Counted from the stretch's first letter, positions 54,015 through 63,035 are shown. The stretch is DNA of 64,000 nucleotides from Geoalkalibacter sp. (GCF_030605225.1 NZ_JAUWAV010000008.1:1-64000); one strand, 5' to 3'. Numbers and translations are program-made. The notes: generated from the sequence alone by a model not told the origin.

Positions 54015-54490
54015 GCGTCTTCTGGGGCAATATCTTTCTGCCGCTGATCTGGATGGCTTTGACCGGGCGCTTCACCCTGGCCAACTACCTGATCGGCTTT
54101 CTCATCACTTCCCTGGCCCTGTGGGTGGTGCGCAAGCCCGGCGAGGTCAATCTGCTGGTCTACCTCGCGCGTCTGGGCCGCTGGCTGCGCTTCGGCCTGT
54201 TCTTCGTCGGCGAGCTGAGCGTGGCGAGCCTGCGCGTGGTCCATGACATTCTCACCTGGCGCCATCGCATGCGTCCGGCGGTGATCGCCATACCTCTCGA
54301 TCTCAAGAGCGATCTGGAAATCACCCTGCTCGCCAATCTCATCACTCTGACGCCGGGTACCCTAAGCCTGGATGTGTCGCCCGAGCGCGATCGGCTCTAC
54401 ATTCATGCCATGTACGTCGATGACGTGGACGAGTTCCGCCGGCGCATCAAGGAGCGCATGGAACATCAGGTGCGGGAGGTGTTGCGATGA
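54011..54490 (+). CDS. mrpE: Mrp antiporter subunit E
   Basis: A 159-residue MnhE-domain protein with two or three N-terminal TM segments and a cytoplasmic C-terminal part. Conserved stretches are [16 protein letters not shown] and [14 protein letters not shown] overlaps join it to mrpD and mrpF. Confidence 0.92.
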
Positions 54491-54765
54491 CCCTGCTGCA
54501 GACCCTGGCCTTCTGGGCGGTGCTGCCGCTGCTGGCCCTGGCCCTGCTGCTGGCCTTCGTGCGCCTGGTGCGGGGCCCGAGTCTGCCCGACCGGGTGGTG
54601 GCGCTGGAGACGGTGGCGGTGGTCTCGGTGGGCATGATCGTGGTTTACGCGGTGGCCACCGATGAGCCGGTGCTGGTGGATGTGGCCAGCGTCTGGGCGA
54701 TCATCTCCTTTCTCAGCGTCATCGCCTTTGCCCATTACATCGAACGCTGGAGGCGCAAGCCATGA
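54487..54765 (+). CDS. mrpF: Mrp antiporter subunit F
   Basis: A 92-residue protein with three TM segments. RLVRGPSLPDRVVALE carries the conserved Asp at the end of TM1, and DVASVWAIISFLSVIAF forms TM3. It overlaps mrpE and mrpG through ATGA junctions. Confidence 0.92.
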   Translation: MTLLQTLAFWAVLPLLALALLLAFVRLVRGPSLPDRVVALETVAVVSVGMIVVYAVATDEPVLVDVASVWAIISFLSVIAFAHYIERWRRKP

Positions 54766-55100
54766 AGGAACTGCTGATCATCGCCCTGCTGCTCTCGGGT
54801 GCCCTGTTCATGGTGGTGGCGGCCCTGGGCATCCTGCGCATGCCCGATATCTACATGCGCATGTCGTGCAACGCCAAGGCGGTGACCATCGGCCTGGGTC
54901 AGCTGTTGCTGGCCCTGGCCCTGCATTTCGACCAGGTGGGCGTGAGCGCCCGCGCCCTGGCGACCATCGGCTTCATCGTGTTGACCGTGCCCGTGGCATC
55001 GCACCTGCTCGGGCGCGCCGCCTATCTGAGCGGCCTGCCCCTGTGGGAGGGCACCATCCGCGACGAATGGCGCGCCGAGACGGAGAGGCGCGAGGAATGA
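54762..55100 (+). CDS. mrpG: Mrp antiporter subunit G
   Basis: A 112-residue MnhG-domain protein with three TM segments. LGILRMPDIYMRMSCNAK is the family signature. It closes the first A-to-G module; its stop overlaps the start of a second mrpE-like gene by 4 nt, so the two modules are not separated. Confidence 0.92.
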   Translation: MKELLIIALLLSGALFMVVAALGILRMPDIYMRMSCNAKAVTIGLGQLLLALALHFDQVGVSARALATIGFIVLTVPVASHLLGRAAYLSGLPLWEGTIRDEWRAETERREE

Positions 55101-55615
55101 GACCTGAGGAGCGCGGATTTTTCGCCCCTGGCTGGTGGTGGGGGTTGCTCGGGCGGCTCTTGGGATTTGCCCTGCTGTGGATGGTGTTGACGGGGGGCTC
55201 CGCCGATTCCTGGCCGGCGGGCGGTCTGGCCGTGGCGACGGCGGCTCTCGCGTCCCTGGCGCTGCGCCCCGAGCGCCCCTGGCGGGTACGGCTGGGCGGG
55301 GCCTTGCGCTTAGTGCCCTTTTTCTTGCGACAATCCCTGCGCGGCGGGCTCGATGTGACGCGCCGCGCTTTTTCGCCCGCTTTGCCCCTCGACCCGGTGC
55401 TGGTGGAACATGCCTTGCGGTTGCCGCCGGGCACGGCGCGCCTTTTTCTGCTCAACACGGTGAGCCTGCTGCCCGGTACCCTGAGCGCCGATCTGCGCGG
55501 CGACCTGCTCCTCGTGCATGGTCTCGATGCGGGTTTGCCCCTGGCCGAGGACCTGCGGCGGCTGGAGACGCTGGTGGCGGAGCTCTTCGGCGAAAAGGCG
55601 GCAAGCCGTGGCTGA
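55097..55615 (+). CDS. Second Mrp subunit E-like protein
   Basis: A 172-residue MnhE-domain protein: N-terminal TM segments (GLLGRLLGFALLWMVLTGG) followed by LFLLNTVSLLPGTLSADLRG and LLLVHGLDAG, the counterparts of the conserved E-subunit stretches. It is distinct in sequence from the first E subunit, so this is not a recent duplication. First gene of module 2; starts inside the stop of mrpG. Confidence 0.88.
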   Translation: MRPEERGFFAPGWWWGLLGRLLGFALLWMVLTGGSADSWPAGGLAVATAALASLALRPERPWRVRLGGALRLVPFFLRQSLRGGLDVTRRAFSPALPLDPVLVEHALRLPPGTARLFLLNTVSLLPGTLSADLRGDLLLVHGLDAGLPLAEDLRRLETLVAELFGEKAASRG

Positions 55616-55895
55616 GCTGTGCCTGGGACTCTCCCTGCTGTTGCTGGTCACCATCCTTGCCGGGCTGGTGCGGGTGCTGCGCGGGCCGACGGCGACCGAC
55701 CGCATGCTCGCGGCGCAGCTCTTCGGCACCACCGGCGTGGCGATTCTGCTGCTGCTCGGCCAGGCGTTCGGATCCTCGGCCCTCTGGGATGCGGCCCTGG
55801 TTTTTGCGTTGCTCGCGGCGGTGACGGCGGTGGCCTTCGTGCGGCGCGGCGGGGAGCGTGCGCGGGAAGAAGGGGAGGGCGACCATGGAAATTAG
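55608..55895 (+). CDS. Second Mrp subunit F-like protein
   Basis: A 95-residue three-TM protein with RVLRGPTATDRMLAAQLFG, keeping the Asp of the F-subunit signature, and ALWDAALVFALLAAVTAVAF as TM3. GTG at 55608 is the only start that keeps TM1; it overlaps the preceding gene by 8 nt. The C-terminal tail is charged. Confidence 0.85.
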   Translation: MAELCLGLSLLLLVTILAGLVRVLRGPTATDRMLAAQLFGTTGVAILLLLGQAFGSSALWDAALVFALLAAVTAVAFVRRGGERAREEGEGDHGN

Positions 55896-56187
55896 AGAAC
55901 TGCTCGGCGCCCTGCTCCTTTTGGCGGCGGTGCCCTTTTTTCTCGCCGGAACCCTGGGGCTACTGCGCTTTCCCGATGTCTTTTGCCGCCTGCACGCCCT
56001 GACCAAGGCCGACAACCTGGGCTTGGGCCTGGTGGTTCTCGGCCTCATGGTGCAGGCCGATTCCTGGCAGAACGCGGCGCGTCTGCTCCTCGTCTGGCTG
56101 CTGGTGCTGACGGCCGGGGCCACGGTGGCCCATCTGGTCGCGCGCAAGGCCCTGCGTGAGGGCAAGCAGCCCTGGAGACGCCCATGA
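55885..56187 (+). CDS. Second Mrp subunit G-like protein
   Basis: A 100-residue MnhG-type protein with LGLLRFPDVFCRLHALTKAD, the clear counterpart of the G-subunit signature, and three TM segments. GGGAGGG precedes the ATG. It overlaps the F-like gene by 11 nt and the next gene by 4 nt. Confidence 0.88.
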   Translation: MEIRELLGALLLLAAVPFFLAGTLGLLRFPDVFCRLHALTKADNLGLGLVVLGLMVQADSWQNAARLLLVWLLVLTAGATVAHLVARKALREGKQPWRRP

Positions 56188-57170
56188 GCCTGCTGACCGG
56201 ACTGTTCGATGTGCTGCTGCTGGCGACCTTGCTGTGGCTGGCCTGGCGGGTGCTGGCCAGTGCCGATCTGTTCAAGGCGGTGGTGCTGTTCATCGCCTTC
56301 GGCCTGCTGCTGGCCCTGGCCTGGGCGCGCCTGGGCGCGCCCGACGTGGCTCTCGCCGAAGCGGCCATCGGCGCCGGCATCACCGGCGCCTTGCTGCTCG
56401 TCGCCCTGGGCCGGCTGGGTCCCGAGGAGCAAGCGGCGCGCGGGCGGGTGCAGCGCATCGGGCGCTACCTGCGGGCACGCCTGCTGCTTGCCCTGGGCTT
56501 GCCGGTCGCATTCACGCTGCTGCTCGAGCCGCTGCTGCGCCTGCCGCGCCGGGCCGCGGGCCTCGAACCCCTGGTCGCTCACCACCTGGCGCAAAGTGAA
56601 GTGGCCCATCCGGTGACGGCGGTGCTGCTCAATTTTCGCGGTTACGACACTTTGCTGGAAGTGGCGGTGCTGCTCCTGGCGGTGCTGGGCATCTGGTGCC
56701 TGGGCGAGGCGCGCGCCGTGAGCGCCCCGGAGGCGGTGTCGCCGGTGCTGGTCGGCCTGACCCGGGTGCTGCTGCCGGTGCTGGTTCTGGCCGGAGGATA
56801 CCTCTTGTGGCTCGGCGGCCATGCCCCGGGCGGGGCTTTTCAGGCCGGCGCCCTGCTGGCGGCGGGGCTGGTGCTCTGGCTGTTTGCCGGAGGAACGCTG
56901 CCCGGCGCCTGGAGCGGCCTGTCCCTGCGCCTGCCGCTGGTGCTCGGCCTGCTGGTGTTTCTGGCCGCGGCCGTGCTGCCGCTGGCGGGGGGGCAGGGGC
57001 TGCTCGCCTATCCCCCGGGCTGGGCCAAGCCGCTCATTCTGCTGGTGGAAACCCTGCTCACCGGCTCCATCGCCCTGGTGCTGGCGCTGGCGGTGATCGG
57101 CGGACGACCCGGAGCGGCGGGCGCAAGCTTTCCGCCGCTCCCCGAGGTTGAGGAGGAGCGATCCCGGTGA
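56184..57170 (+). CDS. MbhD/MbhE-MrpB fusion protein (MrpA C-terminus joined to subunit B)
   Basis: A 328-residue membrane protein. Residues 1-75 match the MbhD/DUF4040 segment (ARLGAPDVALAEAAIG, parallel to [11 protein letters not shown] in MrpA), 85-175 match MbhE (VLLNFRGYDTLLEVAVLL, parallel to [16 protein letters not shown]), and 190-305 match subunit B (LLWLGGHAPGGAFQAGALLAA, SIALVLALAVIG). So the C-terminal half of an MrpA is detached from its antiporter half and fused to B. Archaeal Mbh has these as three separate genes in the same order. Confidence 0.85.
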   Translation: MSLLTGLFDVLLLATLLWLAWRVLASADLFKAVVLFIAFGLLLALAWARLGAPDVALAEAAIGAGITGALLLVALGRLGPEEQAARGRVQRIGRYLRARLLLALGLPVAFTLLLEPLLRLPRRAAGLEPLVAHHLAQSEVAHPVTAVLLNFRGYDTLLEVAVLLLAVLGIWCLGEARAVSAPEAVSPVLVGLTRVLLPVLVLAGGYLLWLGGHAPGGAFQAGALLAAGLVLWLFAGGTLPGAWSGLSLRLPLVLGLLVFLAAAVLPLAGGQGLLAYPPGWAKPLILLVETLLTGSIALVLALAVIGGRPGAAGASFPPLPEVEEERSR

Positions 57171-57481
57171 CCATTCCCCTGCTCTATGCGGCGGGCGGCC
57201 TGCTGCTGTTTTTCCTTGGAGCGCACGGACTTTTCGTGCGTCCGCATCTGCTGCGCAAGGTGCTGGCCGCCAATCTCATGGGCAGCGGGGTGTTCATGGT
57301 GTTCATCGCCCTTGCCGCGCGTGGCCCGGAGGGCGTGCCCGACCCGGTGCCCCAGGCCATGGTGCTGACCGGCATCGTCGTGGCGGTGAGCTTTACCGCC
57401 CTGGCCCTGGCCCTGGCGGTGCGCATCGCCGAGGCCAGCGGGCGGGCGCGATTGACGGAACCGGGCGAGGAGGACGTATGA
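57167..57481 (+). CDS. Second Mrp subunit C-like (NuoK-like) protein
   Basis: A 104-residue three-TM protein with RKVLAANLMGSGVFMVFIA and DPVPQAMVLTGIVVAVSF, the latter matching the first C subunit (DPLPQALILTAIVI). It starts at GTG in a GTGA overlap with the fusion gene and overlaps the next gene by 4 nt. Confidence 0.9.
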   Translation: MTIPLLYAAGGLLLFFLGAHGLFVRPHLLRKVLAANLMGSGVFMVFIALAARGPEGVPDPVPQAMVLTGIVVAVSFTALALALAVRIAEASGRARLTEPGEEDV

Positions 57482-58956
57482 GGCTGCTTCTCGACCTGCC
57501 CTGGTGCGTCTGGGCGATCGTTCTGCCTTTGACGACGGCCGGCCTGGCATTTCTGCTGCCTCGCCAGGCCGCGCGCCTCGGCCTGGCGACGGCCCTGGTC
57601 CTGCCCCTGGCGGCGGCGTTCACGGTGACGCAGGTGCGTCTGACGGGAGCGCTGACCCATGTCGTCGGCGGCTGGGCGGCGCCGCTGGGCATCGGCCTGC
57701 GCTGCGACGGCCTGGCGGCGGCCCTGCTCGCCGTGACCGCGGTGGTCGGGCTGGTCATCAGTTTGTACGCCCTCGGCTATTTTCCCGGCGGCGACGGCGG
57801 CAAGTCCCGCTATTTCTGGCCGCTCTGGCTGTTTCTGTGGGGCGCCTGCAACGCCTTGTTCGTCTCGCGCGACCTGTTCAATCTCTACGTGACCCTGGAG
57901 TTGGTGACCCTGTCCTCGGTGGCGCTGACCAGTCTTTCCGGCGGCGCGGCGGCCCTCCGCGCGGCCATGCGCTATCTGCTCAGCGGCTTGCTTGGTTCCC
58001 TGGCCTATCTGCTCGGCGTGGCCCTGCTCTATGGCGCCTACGGCACCGTGGATATGGGTCTGCTCGGCGAACTGCTGCGCGATGATGCCCTGAGCCGCGG
58101 CGCCCTGGCGCTGATGGTGAGCGGTCTGCTGCTCAAAACGGCGCTTTTCCCCTTGCATTTCTGGCTGCCCCCGGCGCACTCCATGGCCCCGGCGCCGGTC
58201 AGCGCCCTGCTCTCGGCGCTGGTGGTCAAGACCTCCTATGTGATTCTGCTGAGGCTGTGGTTCGAAGTCTTTCCAGAGGTCGCCACGCGCGGCATGGCGC
58301 AGTTGCTCGGCGCCCTGGGCGCCGCGGCGATCCTCTGGGGCTCGCTCATGGCGTTGCGCCAGGAGCGGCTCAAGCTGCTGGTGGCTTATTCCACCGTGGC
58401 CCAGCTCGGCTATCTGTTTTTGCTCTTTCCCCTGGCGCGGGGCGAGGCGGCGGCCACGGCCTGGGCGGGCGCGGTGTTTTTCATGTTGGCCCATGCCTGC
58501 GGCAAGGCCGCCATGTTTCTCATGGCCGGCACCATTCAAAAAACCGCAGGCCACGACCGCATCGCCCAACTGGCCGGAGCGGGCGGGCCCCTGGGCGTGC
58601 AGGTGGTGGTGTTCGCCCTGGCCGCCGTGACCATCATCGGCCTGCCGCCGAGCGGCGGCTTCATGGCCAAGTGGATGCTGTTCAAGGCGGCCATTCTCAC
58701 CGGGCAGTGGTGGTATCTGCTGGTGATGGCCCTGGGCAGTCTGCTGGCCGGCGCCTATGTGGTGCGGGTGTTGACCTGGGCGTTTCTCGACGTGCGCCGC
58801 GAGAGCTACCCGGCTCTGCCCTGGGTGATGAAATGGCCGCCCCTGGCCCTGTCCCTGGTGGCGCTGCTGCTGGGTTTGGCCGCCTATGAGCCGGTGCTGC
58901 TGGCCCTGACCGCCGCGCCGGCGGCGGGGGATCTGCTTTTGGGGGTGGGGCCATGA
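57478..58956 (+). CDS. Second Mrp subunit D-like antiporter subunit
   Basis: A 492-residue NuoN/MrpD-like subunit with about 14 TM segments. The TM5 glutamate is Glu141 (LYVTLELVTL) and the TM7 lysine Lys220 (LLLKTALFPLHFWLP). HSMAPAPVSALLSALVVKT follows. GAGGAGG lies upstream of the ATG. It occupies the MbhH-equivalent place in module 2. Confidence 0.9.
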   Translation: MRLLLDLPWCVWAIVLPLTTAGLAFLLPRQAARLGLATALVLPLAAAFTVTQVRLTGALTHVVGGWAAPLGIGLRCDGLAAALLAVTAVVGLVISLYALGYFPGGDGGKSRYFWPLWLFLWGACNALFVSRDLFNLYVTLELVTLSSVALTSLSGGAAALRAAMRYLLSGLLGSLAYLLGVALLYGAYGTVDMGLLGELLRDDALSRGALALMVSGLLLKTALFPLHFWLPPAHSMAPAPVSALLSALVVKTSYVILLRLWFEVFPEVATRGMAQLLGALGAAAILWGSLMALRQERLKLLVAYSTVAQLGYLFLLFPLARGEAAATAWAGAVFFMLAHACGKAAMFLMAGTIQKTAGHDRIAQLAGAGGPLGVQVVVFALAAVTIIGLPPSGGFMAKWMLFKAAILTGQWWYLLVMALGSLLAGAYVVRVLTWAFLDVRRESYPALPWVMKWPPLALSLVALLLGLAAYEPVLLALTAAPAAGDLLLGVGP

Positions 58957-60452
58957 GCGGGTCGGCGCTTTTGCCCCTGGCCATTGTTTTAAGCTCCATG
59001 GTGCCGGGCCTGGTAATTTTCGCCCTGCCCGAGGAGCGTCACCGCCTGCGTACCCTGCTCAACCTGGCCGGGGCCATCCTCAAGCTCAGTCTGGTGGGGA
59101 TCTTGTTTCTCGGCGTCTACGCCGGGCAGGATTATCTGTTTCGCATGCCGCTGCTGCCGGGCATGGATCTGGTGCTGCACGCCGATGCCCTGTCCCTGCT
59201 GTTCATCGTGCTTTCGGCCTTTCTCTGGTTCGTGACCACGGTCTATGCCGTCGGTTACCTGGAGGGCTCGCCCCATCGCAGTCGCTTCTTCGGTTTTTTC
59301 AGCCTGTGCGTGAGCGCCACCACCGGCCTGGCCCTGGCCGGAGATCTCATCAGCTTCGTGATTTTCTACGAGATGCTCACCATCTCCACCTATCCCCTGG
59401 TGGTGCATCGCGGCACCCCCGAGGCGCTGCGCGCCGGGCGCATCTATCTGACCTACACCCTGTGCGGCGGCGCGCTGTTCGTGGTCGCCACCGCCTGGCT
59501 GCGCGCCCTGGCCGGGCCGCTGGATTTCGTCGCCACGGGGATTCTCTCGGGGCTGGACCCATCCCTGGAGCCAACCTTCAAGGTTATTTTCGTGATGCTG
59601 ATCCTGGCGCTGGGTGTCAAGGCGGCCCTGGTGCCCCTGCATGCCTGGCTGCCGACCGCCATGGTCGCGCCGGCGCCGGTCAGTGCCCTGCTCCATGCCG
59701 TCGCGGTGGTCAAGGCCGGGGCCTTCGGCATCATGCGCGTGGTCTACGACGTCTACGGCATCGAGTTCGCGGCGGCGCTCGGTCTGCTCAAGCCCCTGGC
59801 GGTCGCGGCGGCGGTCACCATCATTTACGGTTCGCTGCGGGCGCTGTTCCAGGACGATCTCAAGCGTCGCCTGGCTTTTTCCACGGTCAGCCAGGTGTCC
59901 TACATCACCCTCGGCATCGCCGTGGCCGGGCCTCTTGCGACCATCGGCGGGCTGGTGCATCTGGTGCATCAGGGGATGATGAAAATCACGCTGTTTTTCT
60001 GCGCCGGCAACCTCGCCGAAACCCTGGGCATCCACAAGATCAGTGAAATGAGCGGCGTGGGGCGGCGCATGCCCTGGACCCTGGCGGCCTTCACCCTGGG
60101 GGCGCTGGGCATGATCGGCGTACCGCCCCTGGTGGGCTTCATCAGCAAGTGGTATCTCGCCCTGGGCGCCCTGGAGGCTCACCAGCCCTGGGTGCTGCTG
60201 GTGCTGGTGGCCAGCACCCTGCTCAACGCCGCCTATTTCCTGCCGATCCTCTACACCGCCTGGTTCGGTGCGCCGCCGCCCGTCTGGCCCGAGGAGCATC
60301 TGGGCGACGCGCGGCGCGAAACGACCTGGGCGCTGCTGCTGCCGCCCCTGGTGACGGCGGCCCTGGTGGTGCTGCTCGGCCTGTTCGCCGCCGCACCCTT
60401 CAGCCCGCTGCAATGGGTCAAGCTGATCGCCGCCCTGGAGTATGGATCCTGA
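58953..60452 (+). CDS. Third D-like antiporter subunit (NuoM/NuoN-like)
   Basis: A 499-residue antiporter-like subunit. Glu140 (IFYEMLTIST) and Lys223 (GVKAALVPLHAWLP) are the TM5 and TM7 ion-path residues. The segment LVVHRGTPEALRAGRIYLTY is closely echoed in the next gene, so the two may descend from an older duplication. ATGA overlap with the preceding gene. Confidence 0.88.
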   Translation: MSGSALLPLAIVLSSMVPGLVIFALPEERHRLRTLLNLAGAILKLSLVGILFLGVYAGQDYLFRMPLLPGMDLVLHADALSLLFIVLSAFLWFVTTVYAVGYLEGSPHRSRFFGFFSLCVSATTGLALAGDLISFVIFYEMLTISTYPLVVHRGTPEALRAGRIYLTYTLCGGALFVVATAWLRALAGPLDFVATGILSGLDPSLEPTFKVIFVMLILALGVKAALVPLHAWLPTAMVAPAPVSALLHAVAVVKAGAFGIMRVVYDVYGIEFAAALGLLKPLAVAAAVTIIYGSLRALFQDDLKRRLAFSTVSQVSYITLGIAVAGPLATIGGLVHLVHQGMMKITLFFCAGNLAETLGIHKISEMSGVGRRMPWTLAAFTLGALGMIGVPPLVGFISKWYLALGALEAHQPWVLLVLVASTLLNAAYFLPILYTAWFGAPPPVWPEEHLGDARRETTWALLLPPLVTAALVVLLGLFAAAPFSPLQWVKLIAALEYGS

Positions 60453-62188
60453 TGGCCCCGGCGCTGCTTCATTCATTGTTGCTGCCCCTGACGGTGCTGC
60501 TGCCCCTGGTCCTGTTCGCGGCCCTCTGGTGGCGGTGGACGGAAGGCCCGGCCCTACGCCTGGCCCCCTATGCGGCGCTGCCGGGCCTGCTCCTGGCCGT
60601 GCTGCCCGGGGAAGACGCGAGTTTTGTCGTGCCCTGGCTGCTGCTTGGGGGGCATCTGGGGCTCGATGCCCTCGGTCGGGTCTTTTTGTTTCTCATCGCC
60701 CTGCTCTGGCTTGGCGCCGGGATTCATGCCCGCGGCTATCTGGCGCAGGATGCGCGAAAGCGGCGTTTTTTCGCTTTTTTTCTGCTCGCCATGAGCGGCA
60801 ATCTCGGGCTGCCCCTGGCCCTGGATCTGCTGGATTTCTACTTCTTTTTCGCCCTGATGAGTTTCAGCGCCTATGGCCTGGTGGTGCACGAGGGCAGTTC
60901 CTTCGCCCTGCGCGCCGGACGCGTCTACCTGTATCTGGTGATGCTCGGTGAGGTGCTGCTGTTCGTCGCCCTGGTGCTCATCGCCTGGGAGTCGGACTCC
61001 CTGCTTCTGGCCGATGCGGGCGCGGCGCTGGCGCGTTCTCCCGCGCCCGACCTGATCCTGCTGCTGTTGGTGGCGGGCTTCGGCATCAAGGCGGGCCTGG
61101 TGCCCCTGCATGTCTGGCTGCCCCTGGCCCATCCGGCGGCGCCGGTGCCGGCCAGCGCCGTGCTGAGCGGCGCCATGATCAAGGCCGGGCTGCTTGGGCT
61201 GCTGCGCCTGCTGCCCCTGGGGCTGGTCGCCTGGCCCGACTGGGCGCAGGTGCTTGTCCTGGCGGGCCTTGTCATGGCCTTTTTCGGCGTGCTGGTCGGA
61301 CTGACGCAGACCCAGCCCAAGACGGTGCTGGCCTATTCGAGCATCAGTCAGATGGGTTTTCCCATGCTCGGTCTGGGACTGGGATTGGGGCAACCCGCTG
61401 CCTGGCCGCTGCTCGGGTCGGCGGTGGCCCTCTACGCCCTGCACCACGGCCTGGCCAAGGGCGCCTTGTTCCTCGGCGTGGCCATGGCCGACGGCCTTCG
61501 GGATCGCGGACCGCGCCAGGCCCTGACCCTGGCCGGGCTGCTGCTTCCGGCTCTGGCCCTGGCGGGGGCCCCCCTGACCAGCGGCGCCCTGGCCAAGAGC
61601 GCTCTCAAACCCTTCGCGGCGGGCGCGCCGGGGTTCTGGCCGGGGTGGCTGCCCTGGCTGCTGTCCCTGGCGGCGGTGGGCACGACCCTGCTCATGGCGC
61701 GCTTTCTCTACGTTCTTTGGCCGCGCGGCGGCGCGGCCCATCCGCCCCGGGCCGCCATGTGGGGCGGCTGGAGCCTGGTGCTGGGCGCGCTGATCCTGTG
61801 CGGCGCCGGCCTGCTGCCGGTGATGGGACCGGGTGCCGCGCCCGATGATGCCAAGCTGTGGGGGCTGCTCTGGCCGCTGGGCGCTGGGATTTTGCTCGCC
61901 GCCCTGATGATGCGGCGCTTTCCCTGGCGGGAACGCGCCGAGCCGCTGGTTCCGCCCGGCGATCTGCTCGTGCCCCTGGAGGCGCTGGTCGTTCCGATAA
62001 CGCGGTGGCTGGCGCGTCCCAGGCCGCTGCTTTCGGGCAACAGCCCCAGGCTGCGGCCGCCTCCCGGCTTTTGGTGGCACAACCTGGCGCTGCTTTTGTC
62101 GCTGCGCGAGGCCGAGGCGGCTTTGCGTCGTCTGCCCGTGGCGGGCCTGGCCTTTGTGGCGATCCTGCTGTTGCTGCTGGTGTTGTAG
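60452..62188 (+). CDS. Fourth antiporter-like subunit lacking the TM5 glutamate
   Basis: A 578-residue NuoL/M-like subunit, about 80 residues longer at the C-terminus than its neighbour. The TM5 position aligned with Glu140 of the preceding subunit is Ala134 (YFFFALMSFSAYGLVVH), while the TM7 lysine is kept (Lys213, FGIKAGLVPLHVWLP). A glutamate appears one helix later at 167 (VMLGEVLLF). The C-terminal tail has a polar loop and a final TM (GLAFVAILLLLLVL). It shares one base with the previous stop codon and ends the 15-gene run. Confidence 0.88.
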   Translation: MAPALLHSLLLPLTVLLPLVLFAALWWRWTEGPALRLAPYAALPGLLLAVLPGEDASFVVPWLLLGGHLGLDALGRVFLFLIALLWLGAGIHARGYLAQDARKRRFFAFFLLAMSGNLGLPLALDLLDFYFFFALMSFSAYGLVVHEGSSFALRAGRVYLYLVMLGEVLLFVALVLIAWESDSLLLADAGAALARSPAPDLILLLLVAGFGIKAGLVPLHVWLPLAHPAAPVPASAVLSGAMIKAGLLGLLRLLPLGLVAWPDWAQVLVLAGLVMAFFGVLVGLTQTQPKTVLAYSSISQMGFPMLGLGLGLGQPAAWPLLGSAVALYALHHGLAKGALFLGVAMADGLRDRGPRQALTLAGLLLPALALAGAPLTSGALAKSALKPFAAGAPGFWPGWLPWLLSLAAVGTTLLMARFLYVLWPRGGAAHPPRAAMWGGWSLVLGALILCGAGLLPVMGPGAAPDDAKLWGLLWPLGAGILLAALMMRRFPWRERAEPLVPPGDLLVPLEALVVPITRWLARPRPLLSGNSPRLRPPPGFWWHNLALLLSLREAEAALRRLPVAGLAFVAILLLLLVL

Positions 62189-62232
62189 GTGTGTGAGCTT
62201 GCTTATTTCTTGGCGAAAGGATTCGACGATTT

Positions 62233-62820
62233 ATGTGGCATCAACTCGTGCGCCTGTTGCCGGCGGCCCTTCTGTGCCTGCTTCTGACCCCGACCTTGGG
62301 CGGCGCCGCCGAGCGCGAGCATCCCTGGGCGCTGCTCGGCTACGCTTCCATCTACACCCCGGATCGCCTCAAGGACATCTTTCTCAACCGCCATTCCTAT
62401 CAGGATTCCTATCTCGGCGTGCTCGCCCTCAGCCGCGAATTCGCCCGCACCGGCGCCTCCCTGGGCTGGGAAGGCGAGGGCCAGATCGGCAAGTATTTCG
62501 GGCGCCAATCCCATTTTGAATACAATGCCCTGGTGGTGGCGCGCTGGCATCGCTTTCCCTGGAATCACAAAGTGGACACCACCTTCGCCCTGGGTGAGGG
62601 CATCTCCTGGGCGACGCGCACGCCCAAGCTCGAAGCGCGGAATCACGAGAAAACTTCGCAATTGCTCAATTATCTGCTCTTCGAACTGACCCTGGCGCCG
62701 CCGCACAGCCGCTTGTACTTGAGCGGGCGCATCCACCATCGCTCGGGCGTGTTCGGCCTCTACAACGGCGTGCGCGGCGGCTCCAACTTTCTCGGCATGG
62801 GCCTGGGCTATCGTTTTTAA
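62233..62820 (+). CDS. PagL-like outer-membrane beta-barrel protein (lipid A 3-O-deacylase family)
   Basis: A 195-residue exported protein with a signal peptide (about 1-25). The mature sequence alternates polar and hydrophobic residues and ends in GMGLGYRF, a barrel-type C-terminus. HHRSGVFGLYNGV near residue 169 gives His169-x-Ser171, matching the HxS catalytic pair of PagL, which removes the 3-hydroxyacyl chain of lipid A; I do not see an obvious counterpart of the third PagL residue (Glu). It follows the Mrp operon by 44 bp and may be read from it. Confidence 0.6.
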   Translation: MWHQLVRLLPAALLCLLLTPTLGGAAEREHPWALLGYASIYTPDRLKDIFLNRHSYQDSYLGVLALSREFARTGASLGWEGEGQIGKYFGRQSHFEYNALVVARWHRFPWNHKVDTTFALGEGISWATRTPKLEARNHEKTSQLLNYLLFELTLAPPHSRLYLSGRIHHRSGVFGLYNGVRGGSNFLGMGLGYRF

Positions 62821-62843
62821 GGAGGCCTTCGTCGCGCTTCTTC

Positions 62844-62871
62844 TTGAACCCTTCCCGCGATTGTCTATACT
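62844..62871 (+). promoter_or_regulatory. Putative promoter of the flavocytochrome gene
   Basis: TTGAAC (62844-62849), 16-nt spacer, TATACT (62866-62871), giving a leader of about 160 nt before the gene at 63036. Confidence 0.6.
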
Positions 62872-62901
62872 TTTTCAGGCATTCGACCACCTTGCCGCGC
62901 C

Positions 62902-62938
62902 ACGGCCCGCTCGGGTGAGCAATCGCCGGGCGGGCCGT
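62902..62938 (+). other. Leader hairpin
   Basis: Perfect 9-bp stem ACGGCCCGC/GCGGGCCGT around a 19-nt loop, in the leader of the flavocytochrome gene. No T-run follows, so it is more likely a regulatory or stabilising RNA structure than a terminator. Confidence 0.4.
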
Positions 62939-63035
62939 TCCGTATTCTCGAGGAAGGCGCCGCCTGGCCGGAGGCGCTTTCCGTCGCTTTCTCCGCGAGG
63001 ACGATAATCGGCCCCTGACCAAGGACAGCACCGCC

